Part shown: positions 1 to 7,853 of the stretch, piece after piece
Position numbering within the stretch: the first letter of the stretch is position 1
Layout: each line of letters begins with the position of its first letter
Source: Dyadobacter alkalitolerans DSM 23607
Lineage (GTDB): Bacteria > Bacteroidota > Bacteroidia > Cytophagales > Spirosomataceae
Assembly: GCF_000428845.1 (NCBI RefSeq)
Contig: NZ_AUAS01000008.1
Location: 248,001 to 312,000 of the forward strand
DNA length: 64,000 bases
Reading direction: 5' to 3'
The notes under the pieces: model-generated
Told to the model about the DNA's origin: nothing
Database searches by the model: none
What the model saw: only the letters and a program-made list of their open reading frames with translations
Translations under genes and position numbers: made by a program

Positions 1-1
1 T

Positions 2-490
2 CCTTTCGTACACGGAGGCGCGCAGGAGCGTAACATGCGTGGCGGAACGGAAAACATTTACGGTATTGTGGGCTTAGTAAAAGCATTGGAAATCGCCTAC
101 CGCGACATGGATGCGCACCGTAAGCACATTGAAAACCTGAAACTTCGCATGATCGACAAATTGACGAACAGCATTGAAGGCATCACATTCAACGGCAATT
201 CGGCGGATTTGGACAAAAGTCTTTACACTGTGCTGAATGTCAGCCTGCCGCCTTCCGATATTAGTGATATGCTGCTTTTCAACCTGGATATTGCAGGCGT
301 TGCAGTCTCAGGAGGAAGCGCTTGCGCTAGTGGGACGGAAATAGGGTCACACGTGCTGACGGAGTTGAAAATAGATGAGAACCGCGCTAATGTTCGTTTC
401 TCTTTTGGAAAATATAATACGGAAGATGAAATTGATTACGCCGTGCATACGCTGGCGGAATTGTATAAAAAGGAAAGTGTAGTTTTATAA
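2..490 (+). CDS. Cysteine desulfurase (IscS/NifS class V aminotransferase), 3' fragment
   Basis: The reading frame is open from the first bases, so the gene begins before the window and only about 162 C-terminal residues are visible. PLP enzymes of this family take sulfur from cysteine as an enzyme-bound persulfide for Fe-S cluster and thio-cofactor assembly. The fragment opens with the GGAQERNMRGGTEN segment typical of IscS/NifS proteins. It contains the loop SGGSACASG, whose cysteine matches the persulfide-forming residue. The PLP lysine lies upstream, outside the window. The gene ends in a hairpin terminator shared with the convergent hemH. Family assignment is secure; IscS versus SufS-like role cannot be decided from the fragment. 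Confidence 0.9.
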   Translation, partial: PFVHGGAQERNMRGGTENIYGIVGLVKALEIAYRDMDAHRKHIENLKLRMIDKLTNSIEGITFNGNSADLDKSLYTVLNVSLPPSDISDMLLFNLDIAGVAVSGGSACASGTEIGSHVLTELKIDENRANVRFSFGKYNTEDEIDYAVHTLAELYKKESVVL

Positions 491-493
491 AGC

Positions 494-522
494 AAAAAAG
501 CGGTTATCAAACCGCTTTTTTT
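494..522. terminator. Bidirectional rho-independent terminator between convergent genes
   Basis: A 12-bp perfect stem (494-505 with 510-521, arm AAAAAAGCGGTT) and a 4-base loop carry an A-run on one side and a T-run on the other, so it can end transcription in both directions. The hemH stop codon (507-509) lies inside the hairpin. Confidence 0.85.
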
Positions 523-1577
523 ATGATGTCTTCCAAAGTTTCGATCCAGATGTCACTGTCATTCAAGCTCTCCACCAACTGCCAGTGCTGACCGCCTTCT
601 TTCTCAAAAATCTCTTTATATTCTTCACCAACTTCAATCGTCGTTTCCAAACAATCGGCAACGAATGCAGGCGAAAATGCAAGGACGCTTTTCACACCTT
701 TTTTGGTCAATTCAGGAATCACTTCATCCGTATAAGGCTTTATCCAGGGATTTTTGCCCAATCGTGACTGGAAGCAAGTCGTATAAGTGCCTTCTTTTAA
801 GCCCAATCCTTTCACCAGCAAACGAGTCGTTTCAAAGCATTGCGCACGATAACAATGTTGGTTTCTTGCATCCAAATGATCGCAGCAAGATCCGAATTGG
901 CAGAAACTGCCTGTTACGTCGCCTTTTGTAATCTGTCTTTCAGGCAATCCGTGGTAACTGAAAATCACATGGTCATAATGTTGCTGCGCCATGTATTTTT
1001 TGCCCAGATTCACAAAACCTTCGATAAATTTAGGATGATCCAGGAAGCGGTTGATGAATTTGATCTCCGGCAAAACTTCCCAATCCTGCACCACGCGCAT
1101 CACTTCTTTGTATACAGAACCTGTTGAAGCTGAGGCATATTGTGGGAAAAATGGAACGATAATGATTTCGGAAAGTGTTTGCTTTCTTAATTCTTTCAAA
1201 CCGTTTTCAATGCTCGGGCTTTGGTAACGCATCGCAAGTTCCACAACATAATCATCACCGAGCACGCGCTGCAATTTTTCCTTTACCGAAAAGCCGTAAA
1301 TTTTCAAAGGCGATCCGTCCGGTCTCCAAAGCTGCTTGTAAACTTTTGCTGATTTTGGAGCCCTGAATGGTGCGATTATGAGGTTAATCAGCATCCACCG
1401 GTTAATGTATGGAATGTCGATCACACGCTCGTCCATCAGGAACTCGCGCAGATATTTGCGTACATCAGGCACGGACGGGCTATCCGGCGTTCCCAGATTA
1501 ACGATCAGGACGCCTGTTTTGCGGACCGATTTTATGTTTGTTGAGCTGTCTGGCTGTGCCAATGTTTCCGTATTCAT
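507..1577 (-). CDS. hemH: Ferrochelatase (protoheme ferro-lyase)
   Basis: Inserts Fe2+ into protoporphyrin IX to make heme. About 356 residues from the chosen ATG at 1577. The N-terminal VLIVNLGTPDSP motif, the central SYHGLPERQ with the metal-site histidine, and a C-terminal ...CLETTIEV segment with the acidic metal ligand are all present. A Cys-rich stretch (FCQFGSCCDH...) follows the histidine motif. A longer frame to 1658 would overlap argF', so ATG 1577 or ATG 1589 is more likely; both give the same core. It sits directly behind argF' with almost no spacer and so is probably the last gene of the argG-C-D-F' transcript, although it has no arginine role. Confidence 0.93.
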   Translation of the reverse strand: MNTETLAQPDSSTNIKSVRKTGVLIVNLGTPDSPSVPDVRKYLREFLMDERVIDIPYINRWMLINLIIAPFRAPKSAKVYKQLWRPDGSPLKIYGFSVKEKLQRVLGDDYVVELAMRYQSPSIENGLKELRKQTLSEIIIVPFFPQYASASTGSVYKEVMRVVQDWEVLPEIKFINRFLDHPKFIEGFVNLGKKYMAQQHYDHVIFSYHGLPERQITKGDVTGSFCQFGSCCDHLDARNQHCYRAQCFETTRLLVKGLGLKEGTYTTCFQSRLGKNPWIKPYTDEVIPELTKKGVKSVLAFSPAFVADCLETTIEVGEEYKEIFEKEGGQHWQLVESLNDSDIWIETLEDIIKKAV

Positions 1578-1590
1578 TCTTTCAATCATT

Positions 1591-2538
1591 TCAAATATGT
1601 AGCAAAACTTCACGCAACGCCGCCTGCGCGGACCATTCGCGGTTTGCCGCTTGTTCAATCACCAGTGATCTTGGTCCATCCAAAACCTCATCCGCAACTT
1701 TCATATTCCGGCGCAAGGGCAGGCAATGCATGAATTTTCCATTATCCGTCCGGGACATTTTCGCTTCCGTGATCATCCAGGAAGGATCGCTCGTCAGAAC
1801 CTGTCCGTAATGCTGGTAGGACGACCAGTTTTTGCCATAAACAAAATCGGCACCTTCCAGGGCCTTGTCCTGATCGTAAATCACCTGACCTTTTCCAACA
1901 AATTCCGGCGCAAGATCATAACCTTCGGGATGTGTGATCACAAGTTCCACGTCCATCGGGTTCATCCATTCGCAAAACGAATTGGCAACGGCCTGCGGCA
2001 ATGCTTTGAAATGGGGCAGCCACGTCAAAACGACCTTAGGACGCTGTTTGATCTTAAATTCTTCAATGGTAATGCAATCTGCAAGGGACTGTAACGGATG
2101 CCTTGTGGCCGATTCCAGGTTAATGATCGGGACATCAGCGTATTTTTTAAATTGCTGAAAAACAATCTCCGCATAATCCTTCTCCCGGTCCTGCAAGCCT
2201 GCAAACGACCGGATACCGATGATATCGCAATAACTGCCGATCACAGCCGCAGCTTCCTTCACGTGCTCGGCCTTATCACCGTTCATGATCACGCCTTCCT
2301 CCATTTCCAAACCCCATCCATCCTGGCCAACATTCATCGTAATCACATTAAGCCCAAGGTTTTGCGCCGCTTTTTGCGTGCTGATCCTTGTCCTTAAACT
2401 TGAATTGAAAAATAGCAGTCCGATGGTTTTGTTTTTCCCTAACTCAATGTCTGCAAATGGGTTACGCTTGGCTGCGATGCCATTGGAGATCAGCTGGTTC
2501 AGGTCGGTTACGTCGTTAATGGAAAGAAAGTGTTTCAT
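1591..2538 (-). CDS. argF': N-acyl(probably succinyl)-ornithine carbamoyltransferase
   Basis: Transfers a carbamoyl group to N-acylornithine, giving N-acylcitrulline. The 315-residue protein has the carbamoyl-phosphate loop FFNSSLRTR (about 43-51), the HPLQ motif (147-150) and HCLP (271-274). SLRTR, in place of the STRT of ordinary ornithine carbamoyltransferase, marks the acetyl/succinyl-ornithine subfamily. Residue 90 is alanine (GDKAEH). From memory of the family literature, this position is Glu in the Xanthomonas acetylornithine enzyme and Pro in the Bacteroides succinylornithine enzyme, and non-Glu residues favour succinylornithine. Succinyl specificity is therefore inferred. The gene lies 34 bases after argD. 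Confidence 0.93.
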   Translation of the reverse strand: MKHFLSINDVTDLNQLISNGIAAKRNPFADIELGKNKTIGLLFFNSSLRTRISTQKAAQNLGLNVITMNVGQDGWGLEMEEGVIMNGDKAEHVKEAAAVIGSYCDIIGIRSFAGLQDREKDYAEIVFQQFKKYADVPIINLESATRHPLQSLADCITIEEFKIKQRPKVVLTWLPHFKALPQAVANSFCEWMNPMDVELVITHPEGYDLAPEFVGKGQVIYDQDKALEGADFVYGKNWSSYQHYGQVLTSDPSWMITEAKMSRTDNGKFMHCLPLRRNMKVADEVLDGPRSLVIEQAANREWSAQAALREVLLHI

Positions 2539-2572
2539 TCAGTTCGGTAATTTCTGCGGCGTTTAGGTTATA

Positions 2573-3706
2573 TTAAATGGCAACGGATGTCTCTTTTTTC
2601 AATGCTTCCAGGAATTGATCGGCCTCTTCTTTGCCCAAAGCAAGCGAAGGCAGCAAACGAATGGTGTTGGCGCCCGCCACTCCTGTGAACATTTTATAGT
2701 CAAATAAAAGTTTGTTGCGAAGGTCCTTCACCGGGAAATCATATTCGATCCCGATCATTAACCCACGTCCTCTCAGCTCTTTATATCCTCCGATTTCTTC
2801 GATTCCTTTTAAAAGATAATCGCCGATTTCCGCGGCGTTATCCAGCAAGTTTTCATCCTTCATGATATCCAGGACCGCGACGCCGGCCGCACATGCCAGA
2901 TGATTCCCGCCAAAAGTGGTTCCCAGCATGCCATAACTCGCTTTAAACTTTGGAGAAATCAGGATTCCACCGATCGGGAAGCCATTGCCCATGCCTTTGG
3001 CCATGGACATAATATCCGGATCAATGCCGCTAAACCGGTGCGAGAAGAATTTCCCAGTCCGTCCGTAACCGCATTGCACGCTATCAAGGATCAGAACGGC
3101 ACCCGTTTCATCACATTTGCGTCTTAATGTCTGCAGAAATTCATCCGAACTCACATGAATGCCACCCACACCCTGAATCCCCTCAACGATCACCGCGCAA
3201 ACTTCATCCGTAATGCCGTTTTCCACAGCCTGCACATCATTGAACGGCAGGAATGTCACGTGTTCTTTATAGTTAACCGGGGCAACAATAGAAGCATTAT
3301 CTGTCGCCGCCACCGCGCCAGCCGTCCGGCCGTGAAACGATTTTGTAAACGAAATAACCTTCTTGCGACCGTTATGGAACGAAGCCAGCTTCAAAGCATT
3401 CTCATTCGCCTCCGCGCCCGAGTTGCATAAAAACAGCTTATAATCCGGATATCCAGAAAGTTCGCCCAGCTTCTCAGCCAATTCCTCCTGCAAAGAAATC
3501 TTCACCGAATTGGAATAAAAACTGATCGCATTCAGCTGTTTCGTGAGCATATCCACATAGTAAGGATGGCAATGCCCCACAGAAATCACCGCATGCCCGC
3601 CATAAAGGTCGAGATACTTGGTCCCATTCTGGTCCCACAAATAACTCCCCTGCGCCTTCACCGGCTCTATATCGTAGATGGGGTAAACATCGAATAAGTG
3701 TGACAT
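2573..3706 (-). CDS. argD: N-acylornithine aminotransferase
   Basis: PLP-dependent class III aminotransferase of 377 residues that converts N-acylglutamate semialdehyde to N-acylornithine with glutamate as amino donor. Visible motifs: CNSGAEANENALK (about 94-106), FHGRTAG (124-130), ILDSVQCGYGRTG with the cofactor aspartate D208, and SMAKGMGNG with the Schiff-base lysine K237. Length and motifs fit the ArgD/AstC family. Neighbours argC and argF' fix the role as arginine biosynthesis; the acyl group (acetyl or succinyl) cannot be read from this sequence. Confidence 0.94.
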   Translation of the reverse strand: MSHLFDVYPIYDIEPVKAQGSYLWDQNGTKYLDLYGGHAVISVGHCHPYYVDMLTKQLNAISFYSNSVKISLQEELAEKLGELSGYPDYKLFLCNSGAEANENALKLASFHNGRKKVISFTKSFHGRTAGAVAATDNASIVAPVNYKEHVTFLPFNDVQAVENGITDEVCAVIVEGIQGVGGIHVSSDEFLQTLRRKCDETGAVLILDSVQCGYGRTGKFFSHRFSGIDPDIMSMAKGMGNGFPIGGILISPKFKASYGMLGTTFGGNHLACAAGVAVLDIMKDENLLDNAAEIGDYLLKGIEEIGGYKELRGRGLMIGIEYDFPVKDLRNKLLFDYKMFTGVAGANTIRLLPSLALGKEEADQFLEALKKETSVAI

Positions 3707-3744
3707 GGCTTGAATTGTTATGTCTTTAAATGGGTGTTAATAAT

Positions 3745-4737
3745 TTAAAACGCCGGCGCTTTCAACCGCAACCCTGCATCCTCCGGCAAATCGAATAGCA
3801 GATTCATATTCTGAACAGCCTGGCCCGAGGCGCCTTTTGTGAGATTATCGATAATGCTGGTAATCAGTAACTGTCCGTCGTGCACTTCGAGGTTGATGAA
3901 ACATTTGTTGGTATTTACAACTTGCTTCAAGTCAATCGGTGCGACGCTTATGTGCGTGAACGGGTGTAAGGCGTAGAAGTTTTTGTAAATGCTTTTAGCC
4001 TCTTCCAATGTGCCTTCAAATGCTGTATAAACATTCGCCATGATGCCGCGTGTATAATCACCGCGGTAAGGGACAAAGTTGATTGCCTTGTCAAAGCCAT
4101 TTTGCAATTTGCCCAGACTCATTTTGATCTCGGTCAAATGCTGATGCGTGAATGCTTTGTAAATGGAGATGTTGTTGCTTCTCCAAGAAAAATGGGTCGT
4201 CGCACTCAATGCCTGGCCGGCTCCTGTGCTGCCAGTAACGGCGCTTATGTGAATATCATCTTGGATCAAACCTGCCTGCGCCAATGGTAAGATGGCTAGT
4301 TCAATGGTGGTCGCGAAACAGCCTGGGTTAGCAATTTTCGTCGCTGTCTTAATTGTTTCCCGTTGCAATTCTGGTAATCCATAAATAAAGCCATTCGACT
4401 CATCACGGAAATCCGTGCTCAGGTCAATGACCTTTACATTTTCAGGAACCATAAACTCATTCAGGAATTTCTGTGATTCGCCATGTCCTGAGCAAAGGAA
4501 AATTGCGTGAAGATCCGCCTGGTTCAAAAGCGTTTGGATGTCATCACCAGAAAATGTAAGCTCCGTATCCCCCAGTAAATCCGTATGCGTTGCATAAACC
4601 GGCTTTCCAACCTGGCTTTTGCTATGCGCGAAAGCAATGGTTGCACTTGGATGATTGAGCAATATTCTGATCAGTTCCCCACCGGTGTAACCCGCCGCGC
4701 CGATTATGCCTATGTTGATTTTTGTCATTTCAGTCAT
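3745..4737 (-). CDS. argC: N-acyl-gamma-glutamyl-phosphate reductase
   Basis: NADPH-dependent reduction of N-acylglutamyl phosphate to the semialdehyde, the third step of arginine synthesis. The 330-residue protein has an N-terminal Rossmann motif GIIGAAGYTGGE (10-21), the catalytic cysteine in NPGCFATT (C140) and a histidine-bearing THQHLTEI (about 197-204) corresponding to the family's catalytic histidine segment. The start at 4737 overlaps the argG stop by 8 bases, which suggests translational coupling; a second ATG at 4728 would remove the overlap and lose only three residues. Confidence 0.94.
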   Translation of the reverse strand: MTEMTKINIGIIGAAGYTGGELIRILLNHPSATIAFAHSKSQVGKPVYATHTDLLGDTELTFSGDDIQTLLNQADLHAIFLCSGHGESQKFLNEFMVPENVKVIDLSTDFRDESNGFIYGLPELQRETIKTATKIANPGCFATTIELAILPLAQAGLIQDDIHISAVTGSTGAGQALSATTHFSWRSNNISIYKAFTHQHLTEIKMSLGKLQNGFDKAINFVPYRGDYTRGIMANVYTAFEGTLEEAKSIYKNFYALHPFTHISVAPIDLKQVVNTNKCFINLEVHDGQLLITSIIDNLTKGASGQAVQNMNLLFDLPEDAGLRLKAPAF

Positions 4738-5935
4738 TATTCACGGACTCACTTACCTTCTGATAAATCATTACCTGGTTAGAAGCCACTTTTGAGAAAC
4801 CTCTTACGTCGTCGCCGGTCCAGGCGTTGTTCATTTCGCCGTAGCTGCCGAATTTAGAGGACATTAGGTCGAATGGGGATTCGATACCTTCTACATGGAA
4901 GCGGTAAGGGGCCAGGTGAACGTGCACTTTGCCAGTTACATGTGCTTGTGTATCAGTAAGAAACGTTTCAATGTTACGCATGACCGGCTCCACAAACTGG
5001 CCTTTGTGCAGCAAACTGCCATACCAATTGGAAAGTTGCTCTTTCCAGTAAAGCTGCTGCTCGCTCAAAACGTGCTTTTCCAATGTATGGTGCGCCTTGA
5101 TAATGATCAGCGGAGCAGCGGCTTCAAAGCCAACCCGACCTTTAATCCCAATAATTGTATCACCCACGTGAATGTCGCGGCCAATTCCGAACGGCTGTGC
5201 GATGGCAGCAAGTTTTTGAATGGCTTCAACAGAAGTCCCCAACTGTTCACCAGCCACACTTTTCAATTCGCCTTTTTCGAATTCCAATGTGATCCTTTCC
5301 GGCTCTGTTTTGGTGATTTGCGTAGGCCAGGCTGATTCCGGAAGATATTGATCGGAGGTTAATGTCTCTTTTCCACCAACCGATGTGCCCCAAAGGCCTT
5401 TGTTAATGCTATATGCAGCTTTGGCCCATTCGCGGCCAACGCCTTTTTTTGTTAGATATTCAATTTCTGCCTCACGCGAAAGTTTCAAATCCCGGATCGG
5501 GGTAATGATCTCAGCCTCAGGAATGATAATGCGAAAAGCCATATCAAAACGAACCTGGTCATTTCCTGCGCCTGTGCTTCCATGCGCAATCGCATTAGCC
5601 CCAATTTCCTTTGCATATTCTGCAACGGCAACAGCTTGAAAAACACGCTCAGCACTTACTGAAAGCGGATAAGTGTTGTTTTTAAGGATATTCCCGAAAA
5701 TCAGATATTTAATGCAGTCATTGTAGTAATCACTTGTTTTTGTGATCGTTGCATGCTGTTTCACACCCAAAGCATACGCATTGGCCTCGATTGTTTTCAG
5801 TTCTTCTTCGGAAAAACCACCTGTATCAACCAAAACCGAATGGACTTCGTAACCTTTGTCTTCGGCTAAATATTTTACACAAAAAGAGGTGTCTAATCCA
5901 CCGCTGAACGCTAATACTACTTTGGGTTGTGACAT
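4730..5935 (-). CDS. argG: Argininosuccinate synthase
   Basis: ATP-dependent joining of citrulline and aspartate. The 401-residue protein starts MSQPKVVLAFSGGLDTSFC, the adenylate-forming P-loop (SGGLDTS), and contains GSTGAGNDQVRF and the late acidic segments of the family. It is the first gene of the minus-strand run argG-argC-argD-argF'-hemH. Placing argG ahead of earlier pathway steps is common in Bacteroidota. A TAnnTTTG-type -7 element lies 43 bases upstream, just beyond the terminator of the preceding GNAT gene. Confidence 0.95.
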   Translation of the reverse strand: MSQPKVVLAFSGGLDTSFCVKYLAEDKGYEVHSVLVDTGGFSEEELKTIEANAYALGVKQHATITKTSDYYNDCIKYLIFGNILKNNTYPLSVSAERVFQAVAVAEYAKEIGANAIAHGSTGAGNDQVRFDMAFRIIIPEAEIITPIRDLKLSREAEIEYLTKKGVGREWAKAAYSINKGLWGTSVGGKETLTSDQYLPESAWPTQITKTEPERITLEFEKGELKSVAGEQLGTSVEAIQKLAAIAQPFGIGRDIHVGDTIIGIKGRVGFEAAAPLIIIKAHHTLEKHVLSEQQLYWKEQLSNWYGSLLHKGQFVEPVMRNIETFLTDTQAHVTGKVHVHLAPYRFHVEGIESPFDLMSSKFGSYGEMNNAWTGDDVRGFSKVASNQVMIYQKVSESVNND

Positions 5936-5977
5936 TATATTAAAATCTGATTCTGACTAAATGCTTAAATTGGAGTA

Positions 5978-5985
5978 CAAAAGTA
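5978..5985 (-). promoter_or_regulatory. Candidate -7 element for the argG operon
   Basis: On the minus strand this reads TACTTTTG, an exact match to the Bacteroidota TAnnTTTG -7 box. It lies only a few bases beyond the U-tract of the upstream hairpin. No good TTTG at the expected -33 distance was found, since that place is occupied by the hairpin arm. Confidence 0.45.
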
Positions 5986-5987
5986 AC

Positions 5988-6037
5988 AAAAAAATACCTC
6001 GCTTCGGGCCAAAAAACGGCTGCCGGGCGAGGTATTT
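5988..6037 (-). terminator. Rho-independent terminator after the GNAT gene
   Basis: The 11-bp perfect outer stem pairs 5992-6002 with 6027-6037 (arm AAATACCTCGC) and encloses a partly paired GC-rich inner region (CGGGCC with GGC..CCG). On the minus strand it is followed by a run of seven T (5988-5994, overlapping the arm). It separates the GNAT gene from argG. Confidence 0.8.
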
Positions 6038-6072
6038 AAGAGATATATAAATCTGTAAATAAAGGCTGTACT

Positions 6073-6801
6073 TTAATGTACGAGCAATGTGCCGGCGTTT
6101 TTCTTTTTAGCGCGTTCCTCCCTTCGCAATAGAATGCGTTGCTTAATGCGCATCCAGCGCTCGTACAAGCTCGATTCTTTCAAAAAATCCCAGGAATGCT
6201 TTTCAGGTTCTACACCAGCCGTAACCGCCACTTCTTCTTTCTTTTTATCCTCAGGATTGTACATCATTCCTGTGCATAAGCAGTGTTTTCTGCCGGTCCG
6301 GGTCAATACATCGTAATTTACACAGCTTGCACATCCTTTCCAGAATGCATCATCAGCAGGTAACTCGCTGAAAGTCACAGGCTCATAACCCAGATCAGAA
6401 TTGATCTTCATCACGGGCAAACTGGTTGTAATGCCAATGATCTTTGCATCAGGATATTTTTGGCGCGATAATTCAAAAGCTTTTTGTTTGATCGCTTTGG
6501 CCATTCCGCTGTTACGGAAATCGGGATGTACGATTAAGCCTGAGTTTGCAACAAATTTGCCGTGTTCCCACGTTTCAATGTAACAAAAACCTACCCATTC
6601 GCCGGTGTCGGTGGTTGCGATGATCGCTTTCCCTTCCACCATTTTTTCCATTATATATACAGGAGAACGTTTGGCGATACCAGTACCACGCTTTTTGGCG
6701 CTCTCTTCCATCTCTGCGCAAATAATTTCCGCAAAGTGAAGATGATTTTCATTGGCAGTCTGAACTATAAACTTACTGCCCACTACTTCGGTATTTTTCA
6801 T
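6073..6801 (-). CDS. GNAT-family acyltransferase, candidate N-acylglutamate synthase
   Basis: About 242 residues from ATG 6801; the longer frame to 6834 would need TTG. A GNAT fold is indicated by VGFCYIETWE (beta4), the acyl-CoA loop HPDFRNSGMAKAIKQKAFELS (R/Q-x-x-G-x-G/A type) and a following KIIGITTSLPVMK strand. A C-terminal Cys cluster, CASC...KHCLC, suggests metal binding. Canonical argA/argJ are absent from the window, and this gene heads the arginine block, so a role in making N-acetyl- or N-succinylglutamate is inferred. I recall GNAT proteins being linked to this step in other Bacteroidota but cannot verify it here. It is terminated separately from argG. Confidence 0.7.
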   Translation of the reverse strand: MKNTEVVGSKFIVQTANENHLHFAEIICAEMEESAKKRGTGIAKRSPVYIMEKMVEGKAIIATTDTGEWVGFCYIETWEHGKFVANSGLIVHPDFRNSGMAKAIKQKAFELSRQKYPDAKIIGITTSLPVMKINSDLGYEPVTFSELPADDAFWKGCASCVNYDVLTRTGRKHCLCTGMMYNPEDKKKEEVAVTAGVEPEKHSWDFLKESSLYERWMRIKQRILLRREERAKKKNAGTLLVH

Positions 6802-6900
6802 TGATGGCGATGCTGACAAAAATGTTCGAAACAATAATTATTACACCCAGAGAAAACGATGGGACGTTTTGAAAATTGGAAAAGTTGGTGGGTATAAAAG

Positions 6901-6919
6901 TTTTACCACGTAGGTAAAA
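6901..6919. promoter_or_regulatory. Operator-like inverted repeat
   Basis: TTTTACC - ACGTA - GGTAAAA: two perfect 7-base half-sites around a 5-base near-palindromic centre. The symmetry and location between two divergent biosynthetic blocks suggest binding of a dimeric regulator. It is not obviously an ArgR box. Confidence 0.45.
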
Positions 6920-6930
6920 AGAAATTATGC

Positions 6931-6944
6931 GGTCCGGGGGGACC
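6931..6944. repeat. GC-rich inverted repeat GGTCC-GGGG-GGACC
   Basis: 5-base arms around GGGG, starting 11 bases after the operator-like repeat. It could be a small RNA hairpin or part of the same control site; there is no T-run for a terminator. Confidence 0.35.
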
Positions 6945-7155
6945 TGAATCGAAAAGGCGTAGTATGAAGAACAGTATGTATGCCGTTGTCGTTCATTGAC
7001 TTGCTAGTGCGTCTAAGAGGCTGCAAATTTTGAAAAAAAAATTGTCACTCCAAAGAAACAGAAGATATATTTTTATGGTTCGATTTTGAATAAAAGTTTT
7101 TATTACTTACCCGCTCGCGTTTTGTACAAAACCGAGGCATACCCATTTTTAAAAT

Positions 7156-7776
7156 ATGACTTTCATGTCAGCAATTAGTACAGATGACCTTTTGAACGGA
7201 TATATAAATGGGATTTTCCCAATGGCCGAGCCGGACGGGACCATTTATTGGTATTCGCCAAACCCCCGGGCCATTATTCCCATTGACACCTATAAACCTT
7301 CCAAGTCCCTTCGGCCTGTTTTGAATAAAAAATACTTTGATATAAGGGTTAACTGGGATTTTGAAGGCGTGATGCGCGGCTGCTCAGCGCCACGGGCTAC
7401 GGAGCCGGGAACGTGGATTTCGGAAGAGATCATTGCGTCCTACACCGCGCTGCACGAGCTTGGTTATGCGCATAGCGTGGAGACTTATCGCGAAAATAAG
7501 CTCGTGGGGGGGCTTTATGGCGTTTCGATTAATGGTGTTTTCTTTGGGGAATCGATGTTTTCGTATGAAAGCAATGCTTCGAAGGTGGCGTTTCATTATC
7601 TGATCCAAATCCTGCGAATGAACCGCTTTGTGTTGCTCGATACGCAGTTTATCAATGACAATGTGCTGCGTTATGGTGCTATTGAAATTCCGCGTGAGCA
7701 CTATCTGCACCAGCTGGAAAATGCTTTAAAGCTGAAAAGACGCTTCAACGGCAAAGTGCTGGAAGACATTCTTTGA
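7156..7776 (+). CDS. aat: Leucyl/phenylalanyl-tRNA--protein transferase
   Basis: Adds Leu or Phe to N-terminal Arg/Lys of proteins, making N-degrons for ClpS/ClpAP. At 206 residues it is close to the usual length. Family landmarks are FPMAEPDGTIYWYSPNPRAIIP near the N terminus, GTWISEEIIASY, GGLYGVSINGVFFGESMF and a C-terminal LLDTQFINDN. ATG 7156 is followed by a second ATG at 7165; either is possible. It is the first gene of the plus-strand run to argE'; the function does not obviously belong to arginine or proline synthesis. Confidence 0.93.
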   Translation: MTFMSAISTDDLLNGYINGIFPMAEPDGTIYWYSPNPRAIIPIDTYKPSKSLRPVLNKKYFDIRVNWDFEGVMRGCSAPRATEPGTWISEEIIASYTALHELGYAHSVETYRENKLVGGLYGVSINGVFFGESMFSYESNASKVAFHYLIQILRMNRFVLLDTQFINDNVLRYGAIEIPREHYLHQLENALKLKRRFNGKVLEDIL

Positions 7777-7853
7777 ATAATTTTCTACTTTTAGGCTCAG
7801 ATTCAGACTTGGGACCGCCCTTTGGCCTGCGTCCCGTTCAAGCCCTATTTAAA

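Larger units (their letters stand above)
6802..7155. promoter_or_regulatory. Divergent control region between the GNAT gene and aat
   Basis: A 354-base gene-free stretch separates the two transcription blocks. It holds two adjacent inverted repeats (6901-6919 and 6931-6944, listed separately) and several A/T-rich tracts. No full TTTG-N20-TAnnTTTG promoter was recognised on either strand, and no tRNA or coding frame. Confidence 0.5.

Noticed and set aside
1577..1658. N-terminal extension of ferrochelatase
   Set aside because: It would overlap argF' and contains no conserved sequence; ATGs at 1577/1589 fit the gene boundary.
6925..7010. Possible tRNA or small structured RNA around GGTCCGGGGGGACCTGAATC
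   Set aside because: No acceptor stem, anticodon arm or CCA-side pairing could be built; only a short local palindrome is present.
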